The notes: generated by a model from the letters alone, not told the origin. DNA of 64,000 nucleotides from Glutamicibacter halophytocola (GCF_001302565.1 NZ_CP012750.1:1364001-1428000), one strand, 5' to 3'; positions 24,070 through 34,200 are shown, counted from the stretch's first letter. Numbers and translations: made by a program.

Positions 24070-25135
24070 CTTTATGGGCCTCGTGTGGCTAGTCGTCCTG
24101 TTGCTGTTCAACGCGTTTTTTGTTGCTGGCGAATTCGCTGTGATGAGCGCTCGTCGCTCGCAGATCGAGCCATTGGCCGATGAAGGCAATAAGCGGGCAA
24201 AGGTTGCACTGCATGCCATGGAACATGTTTCGGTCATGCTGGCCGTTTGCCAGCTTGGCATCACCGTCTGCTCTCTGCTGATCCTGAACATTTCCGAACC
24301 TGCGATCCACCACTTGCTGGCGGAGCCGCTGACCATGATCGGGATGCCGGAGTCGGCTGCGGATACCGCGGCCTTCTTGATCGCATTGGTGCTGGTGACT
24401 TTCCTTCACGTGACCTTCGGCGAAATGGTTCCGAAGAACATTTCGGTTTCCGTCGCTGATAAAGCTGTCATGCTTTTGGCGATGCCGCTGGTTGGCTTGT
24501 CCAAGGTGCTCAAGCCGATCATCTCGATGCTCAACGGCATGGCCAACCTGGTGTTGCACGCCTTTGGCATCGAGCCTAAGGATGAAGTCTCAAGTTCCTA
24601 CACTGCGGCCGAGGTGCGCTCGATCATCGACACCTCTTCCGAAGAAGGGACCCTGGATGAAGACAACGCGTTGCGACTGACCAAGGCCTTGGAATTCTCA
24701 TCGGTGACCGCACGAAGCTGCATGGTTCCGCTGGATGACTTGTTCACCCTGGAATGGGGCGAAACCACGGCTCGCGAATTCGAGAAGAAGGTCGGCAAGA
24801 CCGGATTCTCGCGCATGCTGATCACCAAAAATGATATTCCGGTGGGCTACTGGCACGTGAAAGACGTGATGCTGATCGACGACGCGCATTCGACTCAGCC
24901 GCTGCAGGACTTGCCGCTGCATCCATTGGGCCAGCTGGGCGAGGACACGGAAATCGAAGCGGCCCTGGAGGAAATGCGCCAGGAAGGCAACCACCTTTCG
25001 GTGGTCGTTGATGCCGCCGGTTCTGCCCTTGGCGTGGTGTTCCTTGAGGATGTGATCGAGGTGCTGGTTGGCGAGATCACCGATACGACTCGGAAGCGCA
25101 CTTCTCCACCGCGCAAGGAGAAGCAGGGAAACTAG
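24062..25135 (+). CDS. CNNM/CorC-type membrane protein with CBS domains (second)
   Basis: 357 residues from ATG 24062, overlapping the previous gene. CNNM domain with FNAFFVAGEFAVMSARRSQIEPLADEG, VCQLGITVCSLLILNISEPA and FGEMVPKNISVSVADKA; CBS region with SSVTARSCMVPLDDLFTLEWG and NHLSVVVDAAGSALGVVFLEDVIEVLVGEI. Unlike its upstream paralogue it stops soon after the CBS pair and lacks the C-terminal CorC domain. Pairs of a long and a short CNNM gene are common in actinobacteria; a hetero-oligomer is inference. Confidence 0.9.
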   Translation: MNDFMGLVWLVVLLLFNAFFVAGEFAVMSARRSQIEPLADEGNKRAKVALHAMEHVSVMLAVCQLGITVCSLLILNISEPAIHHLLAEPLTMIGMPESAADTAAFLIALVLVTFLHVTFGEMVPKNISVSVADKAVMLLAMPLVGLSKVLKPIISMLNGMANLVLHAFGIEPKDEVSSSYTAAEVRSIIDTSSEEGTLDEDNALRLTKALEFSSVTARSCMVPLDDLFTLEWGETTAREFEKKVGKTGFSRMLITKNDIPVGYWHVKDVMLIDDAHSTQPLQDLPLHPLGQLGEDTEIEAALEEMRQEGNHLSVVVDAAGSALGVVFLEDVIEVLVGEITDTTRKRTSPPRKEKQGN

Positions 25136-25160
25136 GCGAAGCTCACCCCGTGGGCACGTA

Positions 25161-25177
25161 TTGCGAATGAATCGCAA
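25161..25177. repeat. Perfect inverted repeat, arms of 6
   Basis: TTGCGA-ATGAA-TCGCAA lies between the second CNNM stop and the following terminator. It resembles an operator by shape, but because the terminator follows it, it is unlikely to control the metal ABC genes downstream. Function unknown. Confidence 0.3.
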
Positions 25178-25190
25178 CTGGTAGGATTGA

Positions 25191-25221
25191 CTGCGGCACC
25201 TGATCGGGTGCCGCAGTTTTT
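25191..25221 (+). terminator. Intrinsic terminator of the CNNM gene pair
   Basis: CTGCGGCACC / GGTGCCGCAG, 10 bp perfect, with a 6-base loop and five T after it. It ends the CNNM operon before the metal ABC genes. Confidence 0.93.
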
Positions 25222-25264
25222 CGTCGCCGGATAAACAACAATCTCGCAGTGCAGAAAGCAGTCC

Positions 25265-26098
25265 ATGTCATCTAGCCCCATTGTCCACTTTGAGGACGCA
25301 CGCCTGGCCTATGGGTCGCGTGTGCTCTGGGATGAGCTCAACCTATCCATCGCGGCGGGCGAGTTTCTTGCAGTTTTGGGCCCTAACGGCTCCGGCAAGA
25401 CGAGCTTCATCAACACCATGCTTGGAACCGCCTCGCTGAATCGAGGTTCCGTAGCCATCGCAGGCGCTCCGGTTCGTCGTGGATCGGCGGCCGTTGGCTT
25501 GATTCCCCAGCAGCGTCCCTTTGGCGACAACGTCCCATTGCGCGCCCGGGATCTCGTCGCCCTCGGCGTAGACGGTTCCAAGCCGGGTATCCGCATTGGT
25601 CGAAGTGTGGTCCGTCAAAAAGTCGATGAGCTTCTGGAGATGGTGGGGGCTAGCGGCTACGCCAACCGGCCGGTATCCGATCTATCAGGAGGAGAACAGC
25701 AGCGTCTGCGTGCGGCTCAAGCCTTGGCCGGAAACCCCAGGGTATTGCTATGCGATGAACCGTTGCTGTCACTGGATTTGCACCATCAGCAAGCCATCAG
25801 CGAAGTGATCCATCGCCAGGCCGTCGAACGCGAAAGCGCTGTCATTTTCGTGACTCACGAAATCAACCCGATTCTTCCGTATGTGGATCGCGTGCTTTAT
25901 CTGGCAGAAGGCCGCTTCCATCTGGGCACGGTTGATGAGGTCATGCAGTCATCGGTGCTCACCGAACTTTATGGCGCCCCGGTGGAAGTGCTTCGCGTGA
26001 ATGGGCGAATCGTGGTCGTGTCCGGGGCCGCGAGCAGCGACTTGCCGGCAGATGGGCACGAGCATGCTGAAGACATCGACCTGGAAACCGGGAAGTAG
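25265..26098 (+). CDS. Metal ABC transporter ATP-binding protein (ZnuC-like)
   Basis: 277 residues. Walker A GPNGSGKTSF (about 39-48), Q-loop IPQQRP near 83, signature [15 protein letters not shown] (about 141), Walker B VLLCDEPLLSLDL, and FVTHEINPILPYVDRVLYL, which is typical of Zn/Mn importers. A His-rich stretch near the C-terminus (ADGHEHAEDID) could bind metal. It pairs with the permease 10 bases downstream. No substrate-binding protein gene is adjacent, unusual for this type. Zn2+ is favoured because a Fur/Zur regulator is nearby. Confidence 0.87.
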   Translation: MSSSPIVHFEDARLAYGSRVLWDELNLSIAAGEFLAVLGPNGSGKTSFINTMLGTASLNRGSVAIAGAPVRRGSAAVGLIPQQRPFGDNVPLRARDLVALGVDGSKPGIRIGRSVVRQKVDELLEMVGASGYANRPVSDLSGGEQQRLRAAQALAGNPRVLLCDEPLLSLDLHHQQAISEVIHRQAVERESAVIFVTHEINPILPYVDRVLYLAEGRFHLGTVDEVMQSSVLTELYGAPVEVLRVNGRIVVVSGAASSDLPADGHEHAEDIDLETGK

Positions 26099-26107
26099 GA
26101 GCGGGAC

Positions 26108-26968
26108 ATGAACTTTTCGGACTTCATCGACAAGGCATTTAACTTTGACGATTACGCGCAGCTCTTGCCGCTGGTTTCCAATTCGCTGATTGCTGGGGCC
26201 GTGCTCGGCGTTGTCGGCGGCTTGATCGGCATCTTCATCATGATGCGTGACATGGCCTTTGCCGTTCATGGAATCGCTGAGCTGTCTTTCGCCGGTGCCG
26301 CGTTTGCGCTGCTCATCGGAGCTGACGTCGTGACAGGATCGGTATTCGGGTCGCTCGTCGCAGCGCTGATCCTTGGATTCCTTGGGACCAGAGCGCGTGA
26401 TCGCAATTCCATTACTGGCGTGCTGATGCCATTTGGCTTGGGTCTTGGCATTTTGTTCTTGTCCCTCTATGAGGGGCGCAGCGCCAACAAGTTCGGGTTG
26501 CTGACCGGCCAGATAGTTGCTGTCGATGATGTGCAACTCACTGGAATGCTGGTGCTGTCGCTTGTCGTTGTGCTTGCCTTGATTCTCGTGTGGCGGCCGT
26601 TGACATTTGCATCCGTAGATCCGGTGGTAGCCAATGCCCGGGGCGTTCGCACCTCTGGATTGTCGATCTTTTTCATGGTGATCCTGGCGCTTGCGGTGGC
26701 AGTTACCATCCAAGTGGTTGGCGCGCTGCTGGTGCTTGCTCTGCTCATTACGCCTGCGGCTGCGGCAATGCGCATAACTTCCAATCCAGTACTGACTGTG
26801 GTGCTGTCTATTGCGTTCGCAGAATTGGCTGTTGTTGGCGGTATCTTGTTGGCGCTAGCTGGCGCATTGCCGATTAGCCCGTACGTCACCACGATCTCGT
26901 TCCTGATTTACGTCATCTGCCGTGGAATTGAATATGTGCGTTCTCCCCGAAGGCGCCATCAAGTGTAA
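26108..26968 (+). CDS. Metal ABC transporter permease (ZnuB-like)
   Basis: 286 residues with seven to nine hydrophobic segments, including LIAGAVLGVVGGLIGIFIMM, the family element MRDMAFAVHGIAELSFAGAAFALL, and VVGALLVLALLITPAAAAMRIT. This is the ABC-3 permease fold of Zn2+/Mn2+ importers. Transmembrane partner of the ATPase directly upstream (10-base gap). The operon ends with a long hairpin at 26981. Confidence 0.87.
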   Translation: MNFSDFIDKAFNFDDYAQLLPLVSNSLIAGAVLGVVGGLIGIFIMMRDMAFAVHGIAELSFAGAAFALLIGADVVTGSVFGSLVAALILGFLGTRARDRNSITGVLMPFGLGLGILFLSLYEGRSANKFGLLTGQIVAVDDVQLTGMLVLSLVVVLALILVWRPLTFASVDPVVANARGVRTSGLSIFFMVILALAVAVTIQVVGALLVLALLITPAAAAMRITSNPVLTVVLSIAFAELAVVGGILLALAGALPISPYVTTISFLIYVICRGIEYVRSPRRRHQV

Positions 26969-26980
26969 GTGGAAGTTTTC

Positions 26981-27014
26981 CAATCGCCCCAGTTCATTTG
27001 GACTGGGGCGATTG
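26981..27014. terminator. Hairpin after the metal ABC genes
   Basis: Perfect 13-bp stem CAATCGCCCCAGT / ACTGGGGCGATTG with an 8-base loop, 12 bases after the permease stop. No T-run follows, so terminator function is probable but unproven. Confidence 0.65.
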
Positions 27015-27043
27015 CTGTCTCCAGCTCACGTTTTACTCCCCGT

Positions 27044-27059
27044 GCGGGCAGGTGCCCGC
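27044..27059. terminator. Short GC-rich hairpin at the 3' end of the HNH gene
   Basis: GCGGGCA-GG-TGCCCGC, just beyond the stop of the minus-strand HNH gene. On the minus strand it is followed by ACGGGGAGTAAAAC, with no clean T-run. Confidence 0.4.
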
Positions 27060-27062
27060 CCG

Positions 27063-28538
27063 TCAGGCAGGGATATCCTCGATATCCGGCGGACTGCTCC
27101 CGGTGTCCGGCGGCCGGTTCAGCCAGTCCTCGAAGGAACGCACCCAGTCAGCTTCGCTCATGCACTGCGGGTAGGGCTGATGCGCAAAACCTGTCGCCGG
27201 CGGCGCGGTGGAATGATACGTCGGCCCCATTCCGGTAGCGATCTTCATCCGGTGCGGCCCCCGGGAGATGACAATTTCCTGCCATCCGGGGGTTTCCTTG
27301 GCCTGGTTGCAGAACTTGCACCGTCCATCGGCGTTGACTACGCAGGTGTGCCCGCCCAGGCAGGCCTGGGTGACGTGGTCGATTTCCTCGATCATCCCGT
27401 CGCAGAAGGGGGTGCGGCAGCGCCGGTCGCGGGTTCTGATGAACTTCTTCATTTTCTCCGGGAAGATCCGTGCGGTGGAGTCCATCGCGATCAGCTCCCG
27501 GTCCCCGGGGGCGGTATAGAGGCGGATCAGCTCGATGGTCGCTTCCAGGGTGTCGATGAAGGCCGGGGGCCGGGTGGTGGCCATTTCCGCGAGGGTCATG
27601 TTGTTCAGGATTTCCTTGCCGGCGACCAGCTCGCGCGCGTATTGCGGGGCGATGACCCCGTAGCCGTCGAGGTAGGCTGGCTGCCGGTCGCCGAGGAAGA
27701 GGGTCTTGTCGGTCATGACCAGCGCGACGTTCATGTTCACGGGCACTGTTGCGTCCGGGCTGGTGCAGAAGCTGGCGAGGTAGTCGGCTTCGATTTGCGC
27801 GCGGGTGCGCGGGTCGCCGTGGGCTTTGAGGCTTGTGGATTTTGCCTTGATGTCGTTTTTCAGGGCCAGGCCGGCGATGATGGGCAGTTCGGCGTGGATG
27901 CTCATCATGCCGGTGTCCGGGTGCGCGGTGAATTTGATGCGGCGTTGCTCTTCGGCGCTTTTTTGTTCTTTGCACTGGTCGTCCGAGGCGTAGGCGTAGG
28001 TGAAGTCCTTGACGGTGTCGCTGATTTTCCTGGTGCCCTGGTTGGCGAACAGTCGGGGGTTCTTGGCGTACAGCTGATCGAATTCGGTGCGGCGTTCGGC
28101 TTTGAGGATGCGCAGCGGGGTGAGGATGGCGCGCATTTGGGCTTCGGTGAATTCGCCGCGGCTGTAGGCGGCGGCCAGGTGCGGGGTGTCGTTGAAGAGG
28201 ATGCGGCAGTTTTCGAGGTATTCGCGGTAGCCGTGGGGGTCTGCTTTGCGGGCGAGGGCTATGGTGGCGGCGGTGCCGCGGTTCAGCTGCTTGAGGTTGC
28301 CGCGGGTGGCGTTCTGGTGGACGACGTTGATTTCTGTTTGGTGGGCGAGGGCTGCCTGGTGGTAGCGCAGGGAGGAGATGGCGCGTTCCAGGCGGGCGAT
28401 GCTGGTGAGGCATTCCTCGGCGGTTCCGTGTTCCTCGATGTATGCCAGGCTCGTTTCCAGTCCTTTGACCACGGCGGTGAATCCGTCGTGGTTTTCGGGG
28501 TTGGGGGTTTGCGCTGGGGGGATCGTGGTTTCGGACAT
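27063..28538 (-). CDS. HNH endonuclease-domain protein with DUF222 (13E12-repeat family)
   Basis: 491 residues. An N-terminal DUF222 region (SIARLERAISSLRYHQAALAH; GNLKQLNRGTAATIALARK; RGEFTEAQMRAILTPLRILK) is followed by a C-terminal HNH nuclease site with zinc-type Cys pairs (CRTPFCDGMIEEIDHV ... CKFCNQAKE). Members occur in many copies in actinobacterial genomes and as mycobacterial REP13E12 repeats. Their function is unknown, and they are often variable between strains. Here the gene lies between the metal ABC pair and the zur-like gene and is oriented against the former, suggesting insertion into a zinc locus. Confidence 0.88.
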   Translation of the reverse strand: MSETTIPPAQTPNPENHDGFTAVVKGLETSLAYIEEHGTAEECLTSIARLERAISSLRYHQAALAHQTEINVVHQNATRGNLKQLNRGTAATIALARKADPHGYREYLENCRILFNDTPHLAAAYSRGEFTEAQMRAILTPLRILKAERRTEFDQLYAKNPRLFANQGTRKISDTVKDFTYAYASDDQCKEQKSAEEQRRIKFTAHPDTGMMSIHAELPIIAGLALKNDIKAKSTSLKAHGDPRTRAQIEADYLASFCTSPDATVPVNMNVALVMTDKTLFLGDRQPAYLDGYGVIAPQYARELVAGKEILNNMTLAEMATTRPPAFIDTLEATIELIRLYTAPGDRELIAMDSTARIFPEKMKKFIRTRDRRCRTPFCDGMIEEIDHVTQACLGGHTCVVNADGRCKFCNQAKETPGWQEIVISRGPHRMKIATGMGPTYHSTAPPATGFAHQPYPQCMSEADWVRSFEDWLNRPPDTGSSPPDIEDIPA

Positions 28539-28666
28539 GTTCTTATTTTACGCCGGTTATTAGAACATGTCTTCGATGTTTTGGTTGCGGGTGGATAACT
28601 TTTAGAACACGGTAAAGTTACCAGTCAGCGATGGTATTGACTTGGAAGCTGAGGGGAATTCAAGCT

Positions 28667-29074
28667 TCAGGCGGGTGCCTTGGCGCGGCATTCAGCGCAG
28701 ATGCCATAGATCTCGACGGTGTGTTCGGGATCGGAAAAATCGTGTTCAGCAGCAACCCTCGCGGCCCAGCGTTCCACCGAAGGGGCTTGAACCTCGACGG
28801 TCTTGGAGCATGACCGGCACACGAGATGGTGGTGGTGGGTTTCAGTGACGCACTGGCGGAAGCGGGCTTCGCCATCGCCGCTGCGAAGGACATCGAGCAG
28901 GCCGTCATCAGCCATGGACTGCAGCAAGCGGTAAACGGTGGCAAGGGAAACCTTCTTCTCGGAATCCTGCAACCAGCGGTGAAGCTGCTGGGCCGTAGCG
29001 AAATCGTCGATCTCGCTCAAGGCCTGCGTAACAGCCAATCGCTGCTTGGTGATCCGGGTTTCTGGCTGGGACAT
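28667..29074 (-). CDS. zur: Fur-family regulator, probably the zinc regulator Zur
   Basis: 135 residues. Winged helix (RITKQRLAVTQALSEIDDFATAQQLHRWL; SLATVYRLLQSMADDGLLDVL), the regulatory metal region (FRQCVTETHHHHLVCRSCSKTVEV) and a structural zinc site from CRSC plus CAEC near the C-terminus. The THHHHLVC stretch and the neighbouring ZnuCB-like genes favour Zur over Fur. No convincing Zur box was found in front of either this gene or the ABC pair. Confidence 0.82.
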   Translation of the reverse strand: MSQPETRITKQRLAVTQALSEIDDFATAQQLHRWLQDSEKKVSLATVYRLLQSMADDGLLDVLRSGDGEARFRQCVTETHHHHLVCRSCSKTVEVQAPSVERWAARVAAEHDFSDPEHTVEIYGICAECRAKAPA

Positions 29075-29220
29075 CTACGTGCACCATTCCTTGACTTCGT
29101 CGCGGGTCGGCAAAGGGCCTGTCTGCTCGGCCGATCACCTGTACTTCCTCTCAATTTTAGCCAACTTTCCCAGATGATGCGTGTCTGTGGCTGGCACGGG
29201 CGGGGCGCGAAGCCTACGCT

Positions 29221-29922
29221 ATGGATATGCGTATCAAAACCAGAGGCCATTCTTGTATAGAACTGAGCACGATCGACGGTTCGCTGCTGCTGGATCCTGG
29301 CGTCTTTTCCGATCTGACTGGCGTATTCGACGGCAAGCACGCGGTGCTGGTGACTCATGAGCATGCGGATCATGCCGACCGGAATGCGATCGTCCAGGCG
29401 CTTGAAGCCAACTCTGTTTTAGAGCTCTACGCACCCGCGGCGCTGGCCCGGGAATTGCGCGAGCAGCTTCCTTCGGCCGCCGCGGCCCAGGTGCACACGG
29501 TGTGCGCCGGCGCGGACTTCATCGTCGGCGGGATCAAGGTGCGCGCCACCGGTGGTACGCATGCCACAATCCACCAGTCGATCGACCTTGTCGCCAACGT
29601 CGGCTACCTGCTCGGCGACCACGCGGTGGGCCAGCCGGTGGTCTACCACCCGGGTGACAGCTATCATGTCCCGGTCGGCGTGCCTGTGGACGTGCTGCTG
29701 CTTCCTGTCATGGCGCCCTGGGCGAAGATGTCGGAGGCCGCGGACTTCGCGACGGCGGTCAAGGCGGAGGCCTGGGTGCCCATCCACGATGGGCTGCTCA
29801 ATGAACGCGGTGTCGCGCTGTTTGATCGCCAGCTGGGCGCGATCGCCGAACGCGATGGCAGCCAGTTTGCGCGCCTGGAGAATGGCGTCGAATACAAAGT
29901 CGAAGAACTCGTAGCAAGGTAG
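29221..29922 (+). CDS. Metallo-beta-lactamase-fold hydrolase (UlaG-like)
   Basis: 233 residues (ATG 29221; ATG 29227 is an equal alternative). The N-terminal block RGHSCIELSTIDGSLLLDPG and the metal motif VLVTHEHADHAD (H-x-H-x-D-H) are typical of L-ascorbate-6-phosphate-lactonase-like proteins. A second metal region is ATGGTHATIHQ and a third YHPGDS. Substrate unknown; many members are annotated only as MBL-fold hydrolases. It is followed 5 bases later by a sulfurtransferase gene, so the two are co-transcribed. Confidence 0.85.
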   Translation: MDMRIKTRGHSCIELSTIDGSLLLDPGVFSDLTGVFDGKHAVLVTHEHADHADRNAIVQALEANSVLELYAPAALARELREQLPSAAAAQVHTVCAGADFIVGGIKVRATGGTHATIHQSIDLVANVGYLLGDHAVGQPVVYHPGDSYHVPVGVPVDVLLLPVMAPWAKMSEAADFATAVKAEAWVPIHDGLLNERGVALFDRQLGAIAERDGSQFARLENGVEYKVEELVAR

Positions 29923-29927
29923 CGCAG

Positions 29928-30758
29928 ATGAACCCGTTGATTTCCGCCCAAGAGCTGAAGGCCCTGCTTCCTGGCGAGTGCGTCCTGCTTGATGTCCGGT
30001 GGGTGCTCGGACGGGATGACGGCGCGCAAGAGTATGCGCTCGGGCATCTTCCCGGTGCGGTGTTTGTCGATATGGAGCGGGAGCTGTCGGGCGCGGTGGG
30101 CGAACATACCGGGCGGCACCCGCTGCCATTGCCTGCGGACTTCGAGGCGGCCGCCCGGCGCTGGGGGATCAACCCGCAGAGCCATGTGGTGGTGTACGAC
30201 GATTCCGGCGCGCTGGCCGCGGCCCGGGCCTGGTGGCTGCTGCGCCATGCGGGGATCGAGCAGGTGCAGGTGCTCGACGGGGGACTGGAGGCTTGGAGGC
30301 AGGCTGCGGGGCCGATCTCCACGCAAGCCCCCGAGGTGAGCCCCGGTACGGTGTCGCTGTCCTGGGGGCGGATGCCGGTGGTGGACTTCGACGAGCTGGA
30401 ATCCCTGGACGGGGTCTTGATCGATTCACGGGCCACCGTGCGGTATCTGGGGATCACCGAGCCGGTGGATCCGGTAGCCGGCCATATTCCCGGTGCGCTG
30501 AACCGCCCGACCACCGATAACCTCGATGAGCAGGCCCGTTTCTACGGCCCGGAAGCCTTGCGGGCCGCCTTTGAAAAGCTGGGGGCGCAGCAGCCCGGAT
30601 CGACCGCCTACTGCGGCTCCGGGATTACCGCGGCCCACCAGGTGCTGGCCGCTGCCAGCGCCGGGATCGAACTCGGACTGTATCCAGGCAGCTGGTCCGA
30701 GTACTGCTCCTACCCGCAGGCGCCGATCGCCACCAGCGACGAAAAGCACCGCCACTAG
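29928..30758 (+). CDS. sseA: Rhodanese-type sulfurtransferase
   Basis: 276 residues with two rhodanese domains. The N-terminal, inactive one shows LDVRWVLGRDD and GHLPGAVFVDME; the C-terminal one carries the active-site loop CGSGITAAH (about residue 228). This loop is close to the CGSGVTA type of 3-mercaptopyruvate or thiosulfate sulfurtransferases. It moves sulfane sulfur to cyanide or thiols; the physiological acceptor is unknown. In an apparent operon with the MBL hydrolase and a HIT protein. Confidence 0.87.
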   Translation: MNPLISAQELKALLPGECVLLDVRWVLGRDDGAQEYALGHLPGAVFVDMERELSGAVGEHTGRHPLPLPADFEAAARRWGINPQSHVVVYDDSGALAAARAWWLLRHAGIEQVQVLDGGLEAWRQAAGPISTQAPEVSPGTVSLSWGRMPVVDFDELESLDGVLIDSRATVRYLGITEPVDPVAGHIPGALNRPTTDNLDEQARFYGPEALRAAFEKLGAQQPGSTAYCGSGITAAHQVLAAASAGIELGLYPGSWSEYCSYPQAPIATSDEKHRH

Positions 30759-30785
30759 ATTTCCGCAACCCGACGAAAGGCTGCC

Positions 30786-31214
30786 ATGAGCACGCTGTTC
30801 AGCAAGATTATCCAGGGGCAGATCCCCGGCCGGTTCGTGTGGCAGGACGAAACCTGCGTGGCGTTCCTGTCCATCGGCCCGCTCTCCGATGGCCACGCCC
30901 TGGTGGTGCCGCGTGAGGAGGTCGACGAGTTCACCGATGCCTCCGAGCAGCTGCTCACGCACCTGACCCTGGTGGCGCAGAAGATCGGGCAGACCCAGAA
31001 GCGGGTTTTCGGCGCGCAGCGTGCCGGGCTGATGATCGCCGGCTTCGAGGTTCCGCACCTGCATGTGCATGTGTGGCCGACCAATTCGCTGGCGGATTTC
31101 GACCTGTCCAATGCGGCCGAGAACCCGGATCCGCAGGCGATGGACAATAATGCGCAGAAGCTGCGCGACGGGCTGGTCGCCGACGGCCACGGCGAGTTCG
31201 TGCCCGGGGCCTGA
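30786..31214 (+). CDS. HIT-family nucleotide hydrolase/transferase
   Basis: 142 residues. The histidine-triad motif HLHVHVWP lies near residues 93-100, preceded by FSKIIQGQIPGRFVWQDE and HALVVPREEVDEFTD. These proteins split nucleotide phosphoramidates or dinucleoside polyphosphates. Behind GAAAGG with good spacing; third gene of the short + strand operon. The C-terminal Pro-Gly-Ala tail is the usual length. Confidence 0.9.
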   Translation: MSTLFSKIIQGQIPGRFVWQDETCVAFLSIGPLSDGHALVVPREEVDEFTDASEQLLTHLTLVAQKIGQTQKRVFGAQRAGLMIAGFEVPHLHVHVWPTNSLADFDLSNAAENPDPQAMDNNAQKLRDGLVADGHGEFVPGA

Positions 31215-31238
31215 CGGCGTGGCCGGCAACCCCGCACG

Positions 31239-34200
31239 CTACAGCTGCGCCAGCCCGTCCTTCATCGCCTTGCGGATGCGCTTTTCGCTCACCGAATAGG
31301 CCGTCCCCAGCTCCTGGGCAAAGAGCGAGATGCGCATTTCCTCCAGCATCCACTTCACCTGCGCCAGCAGCGCCGGGACGCGCGCGCCCTGCGGCACCTT
31401 CTCCAGCGCGTTGTCGTACTCGTCTTCGAGCTTCTGGATGATCACCAGCGCCTGCGAGTCGCGGGTGACAGCGCCGGCGCGCAGCTTCTCCAGGCGCTTT
31501 TCGACGCCGGCCACATAGCGCGGCAGGCGCATCAGATTCGCCGCTCCCGTGGCGGCGATGAACCCCGGATAAATCAGCTGCTCCAGCTGCGAACGGATAT
31601 CGGTGACCGCCGCGAACATGGCCAGGGACTTGGTGCTCTTCAAATCCTTGTTGATGCGGGTGGAGGCGCCGAACACCTTGGCCACGATCGCGGTGATCGT
31701 GAAGATGGTGTCGATCTGCTCGGCTCGCACCGCTTCAAAGAGGGCCTCGAAGCCTGCCCGGTTCATCGGCAGCGACTCGGGAACCAGCTGATCGACCGCG
31801 GCCATGGTGCAGTCGGCGATCAATTTGTCGATCGAGCCATGCGGGTTCTGCGTGAAGACCAGCTTCTCCGCGTTGTTCAGGTGCGAGATCACGAATTTTG
31901 CCGCTGGCGGCAGGCGCAGCATCAGCAATCGGATCACGCCGGAGCGGTGGGCGGCATCGCGCTCGGCTTCGCTGCGGAAGACCGTCAAGTCCACGGTGCT
32001 GCCGTTATCGTCCAGCCCCGGGTAGGCGGTGATTTGCTGGCCCATCACGGTGGTGGTCACCTTGGCCGGCAGGGTATCGCCCAGGGTCTGGCCCGAGGAC
32101 TCCAGCTGCGGCCAGGTCTCCAGGGCCTTCTGGTCCCAGGCGCCGGTGGCCGCCGAAGCCTGGGGCTTCTTGCGCTGGCTGGCAGCAGCCACGGGCTTGC
32201 CGGGCTTGCCGGGTTTCCCGGCACCGGGGGAGTTGACCCCGCTGGCCAGGGCGGTCCGGTTGGCGGCGGCGAATTTGTACTGCAGGGCGGCCAGGTCATC
32301 GCCCTGGCCGAGCACCTTGCCCGAAGCGTCGGTGATGGTGAAGCCAAAGCGCAGGTGCGGCGGCAGCGTGGCGAAGTCGAAGACCGCCGGGTCGACCACC
32401 ATGCCGCGCAGCCGGCGCAATACCAGCGCCAGGGATTCGGCCAGATCGTCGGCGGACGGATCGAAGTCGGTGTTGAGCATTTCAAGCGCCTTGGCCGCCA
32501 CATCCGGGGCGGGCACGAAGTTCTTGCGAATCGACTTGGGCATGGAGCGGATCAGCGCGGTGATCAGCTCGTGGCGCAGGCCAGGGATCAGCCAGGCGAA
32601 TCGCGCCGGATCCAGCTGGTTCAAGAACACCACCGGAACGCTGAGCGACACGCCGTCGCCCTCGGAGCCGGCGGCGGCAGGGTTGTATTCGTAGCTCAGC
32701 GGCAGGTGGATGGAACCAAGCTGCCAGGTGGTCGGGAACAGCGTTTCGTCCAGTTCCCCGCCGTCGGCCAGCAGGGCTTCGGGATCAAAGTCCAGCAGCG
32801 CCGGATCGGTGGCCCGGGCCTTCTTCCACCAGCGGTCGAAGTGCCGCTCGGAATAAACCTGGGCGCCGACCCGGGCGTCGTAGAACGCGAAGAGGTCATC
32901 GTCGCTGATCCGCAAATCATGCCGGCGCATGCGGGTTTCGAGCTCTTCCACCTCTTCGAGCAGCGCCTGGTTCTTGGCGAAGAACTTGTGGTGGGTCCGC
33001 CAATCGCCCTCGACCAGCGCGTGGCGGATGAACAGCTCGCGCGCCAGGAGAGGATCAACGCGCCAGTAGTGGAACTGGCGGCGGGGAATGATCGGCAGGC
33101 CAAAGAGGGTGACCTTCTCATAGCCCATCACCGATCCGGTGCGCTTGGACCAGTGCGGTTCGGAGTGCGTGCGCTTGAGCAGATGCGGGGCCACTTCTTC
33201 CACCCATTCGGGCGCGATGGCCGCATTCACCCGGGCCCAGAGCCGCGAAGTTTCCACCAGCTCGGCGGACATGACCCAGGTGGGGGACTTCTTGAACAGC
33301 CCCGATCCGGGGAAGATCGCAAAACGGGTGCCGCGCGCGCCCAGGTAATCGCGCTTGCGCTCATCGTAGAGGCCGATATGCCCCAGCAGCCCGGCCAGCA
33401 GCGACTTGTGGACCTGGTCCTCATTGCCCGCCGGATCGATCGGCGCGGCCGCCACGGTAATGCCCAGCGGCTTGGCCAATTGGCGCAGCTGGGTGAACAG
33501 ATCCTGCCATTCGCGAACGCGCAGGTAGTTGATGAATTCGGACTTGCACAACCTGCGGAAGGCCGAGGAGGACAGCTGCTTTTGCTGTTCCTGCAGGTAG
33601 GCCCACAGGTTCAGCAGCGCGATGAAATCGGACTTCTCGTCGGCGAAGCGCTTGTGCATTTGAACCGCGCGCTCGCGCTGCCCGGTCTCCTCGCTGGGGC
33701 GCTCGCGCGGGTCCTGGATGCTTAGCCCGGCGGCCAGCACCATGAGCTCCTTGGCGACGCCGCGATCCGCGGACTCCACGATCATTCGGCCCAGGCGCAC
33801 ATCCAGCGGCAACTGGGCCAGCTTGCGCCCGATATCGGTGAGCTTGGCGGCCTTGGTGGATTCCAGGGCGCCGAGCTCGCGCAGGAGGTTCACGCCATCG
33901 GTGATGGCGCGGGCTTCGGGCGGCTGCACAAAGGGGAACTGGGCCACCTCGGTGGCGGAGGAGACCACGCCCATGGAGATCATCTGCAGGATCACGCTGG
34001 CCAGGTTGGTGCGCAGGATTTCCGGGTCGGTGAATTCGGGGCGCGCCTGGTAGTCGGGCTCGGAGTACAGGCGGATCGCGATGCCCTCGGAGACACGGCC
34101 GCAACGCCCCGATCGCTGGTTGGCGCTGGCCTGCGAAACACGCTCGATCGGCAACCGCTGCACCTTGGTGCGGTGCGAGTAGCGCGAGATGCGGGCGGTG

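Noticed and set aside
25161..25177. Zur box for the ZnuCB-like genes
   Set aside because: TTGCGA-ATGAA-TCGCAA does not fit the known Zur consensus and is separated from the genes by an intrinsic terminator.
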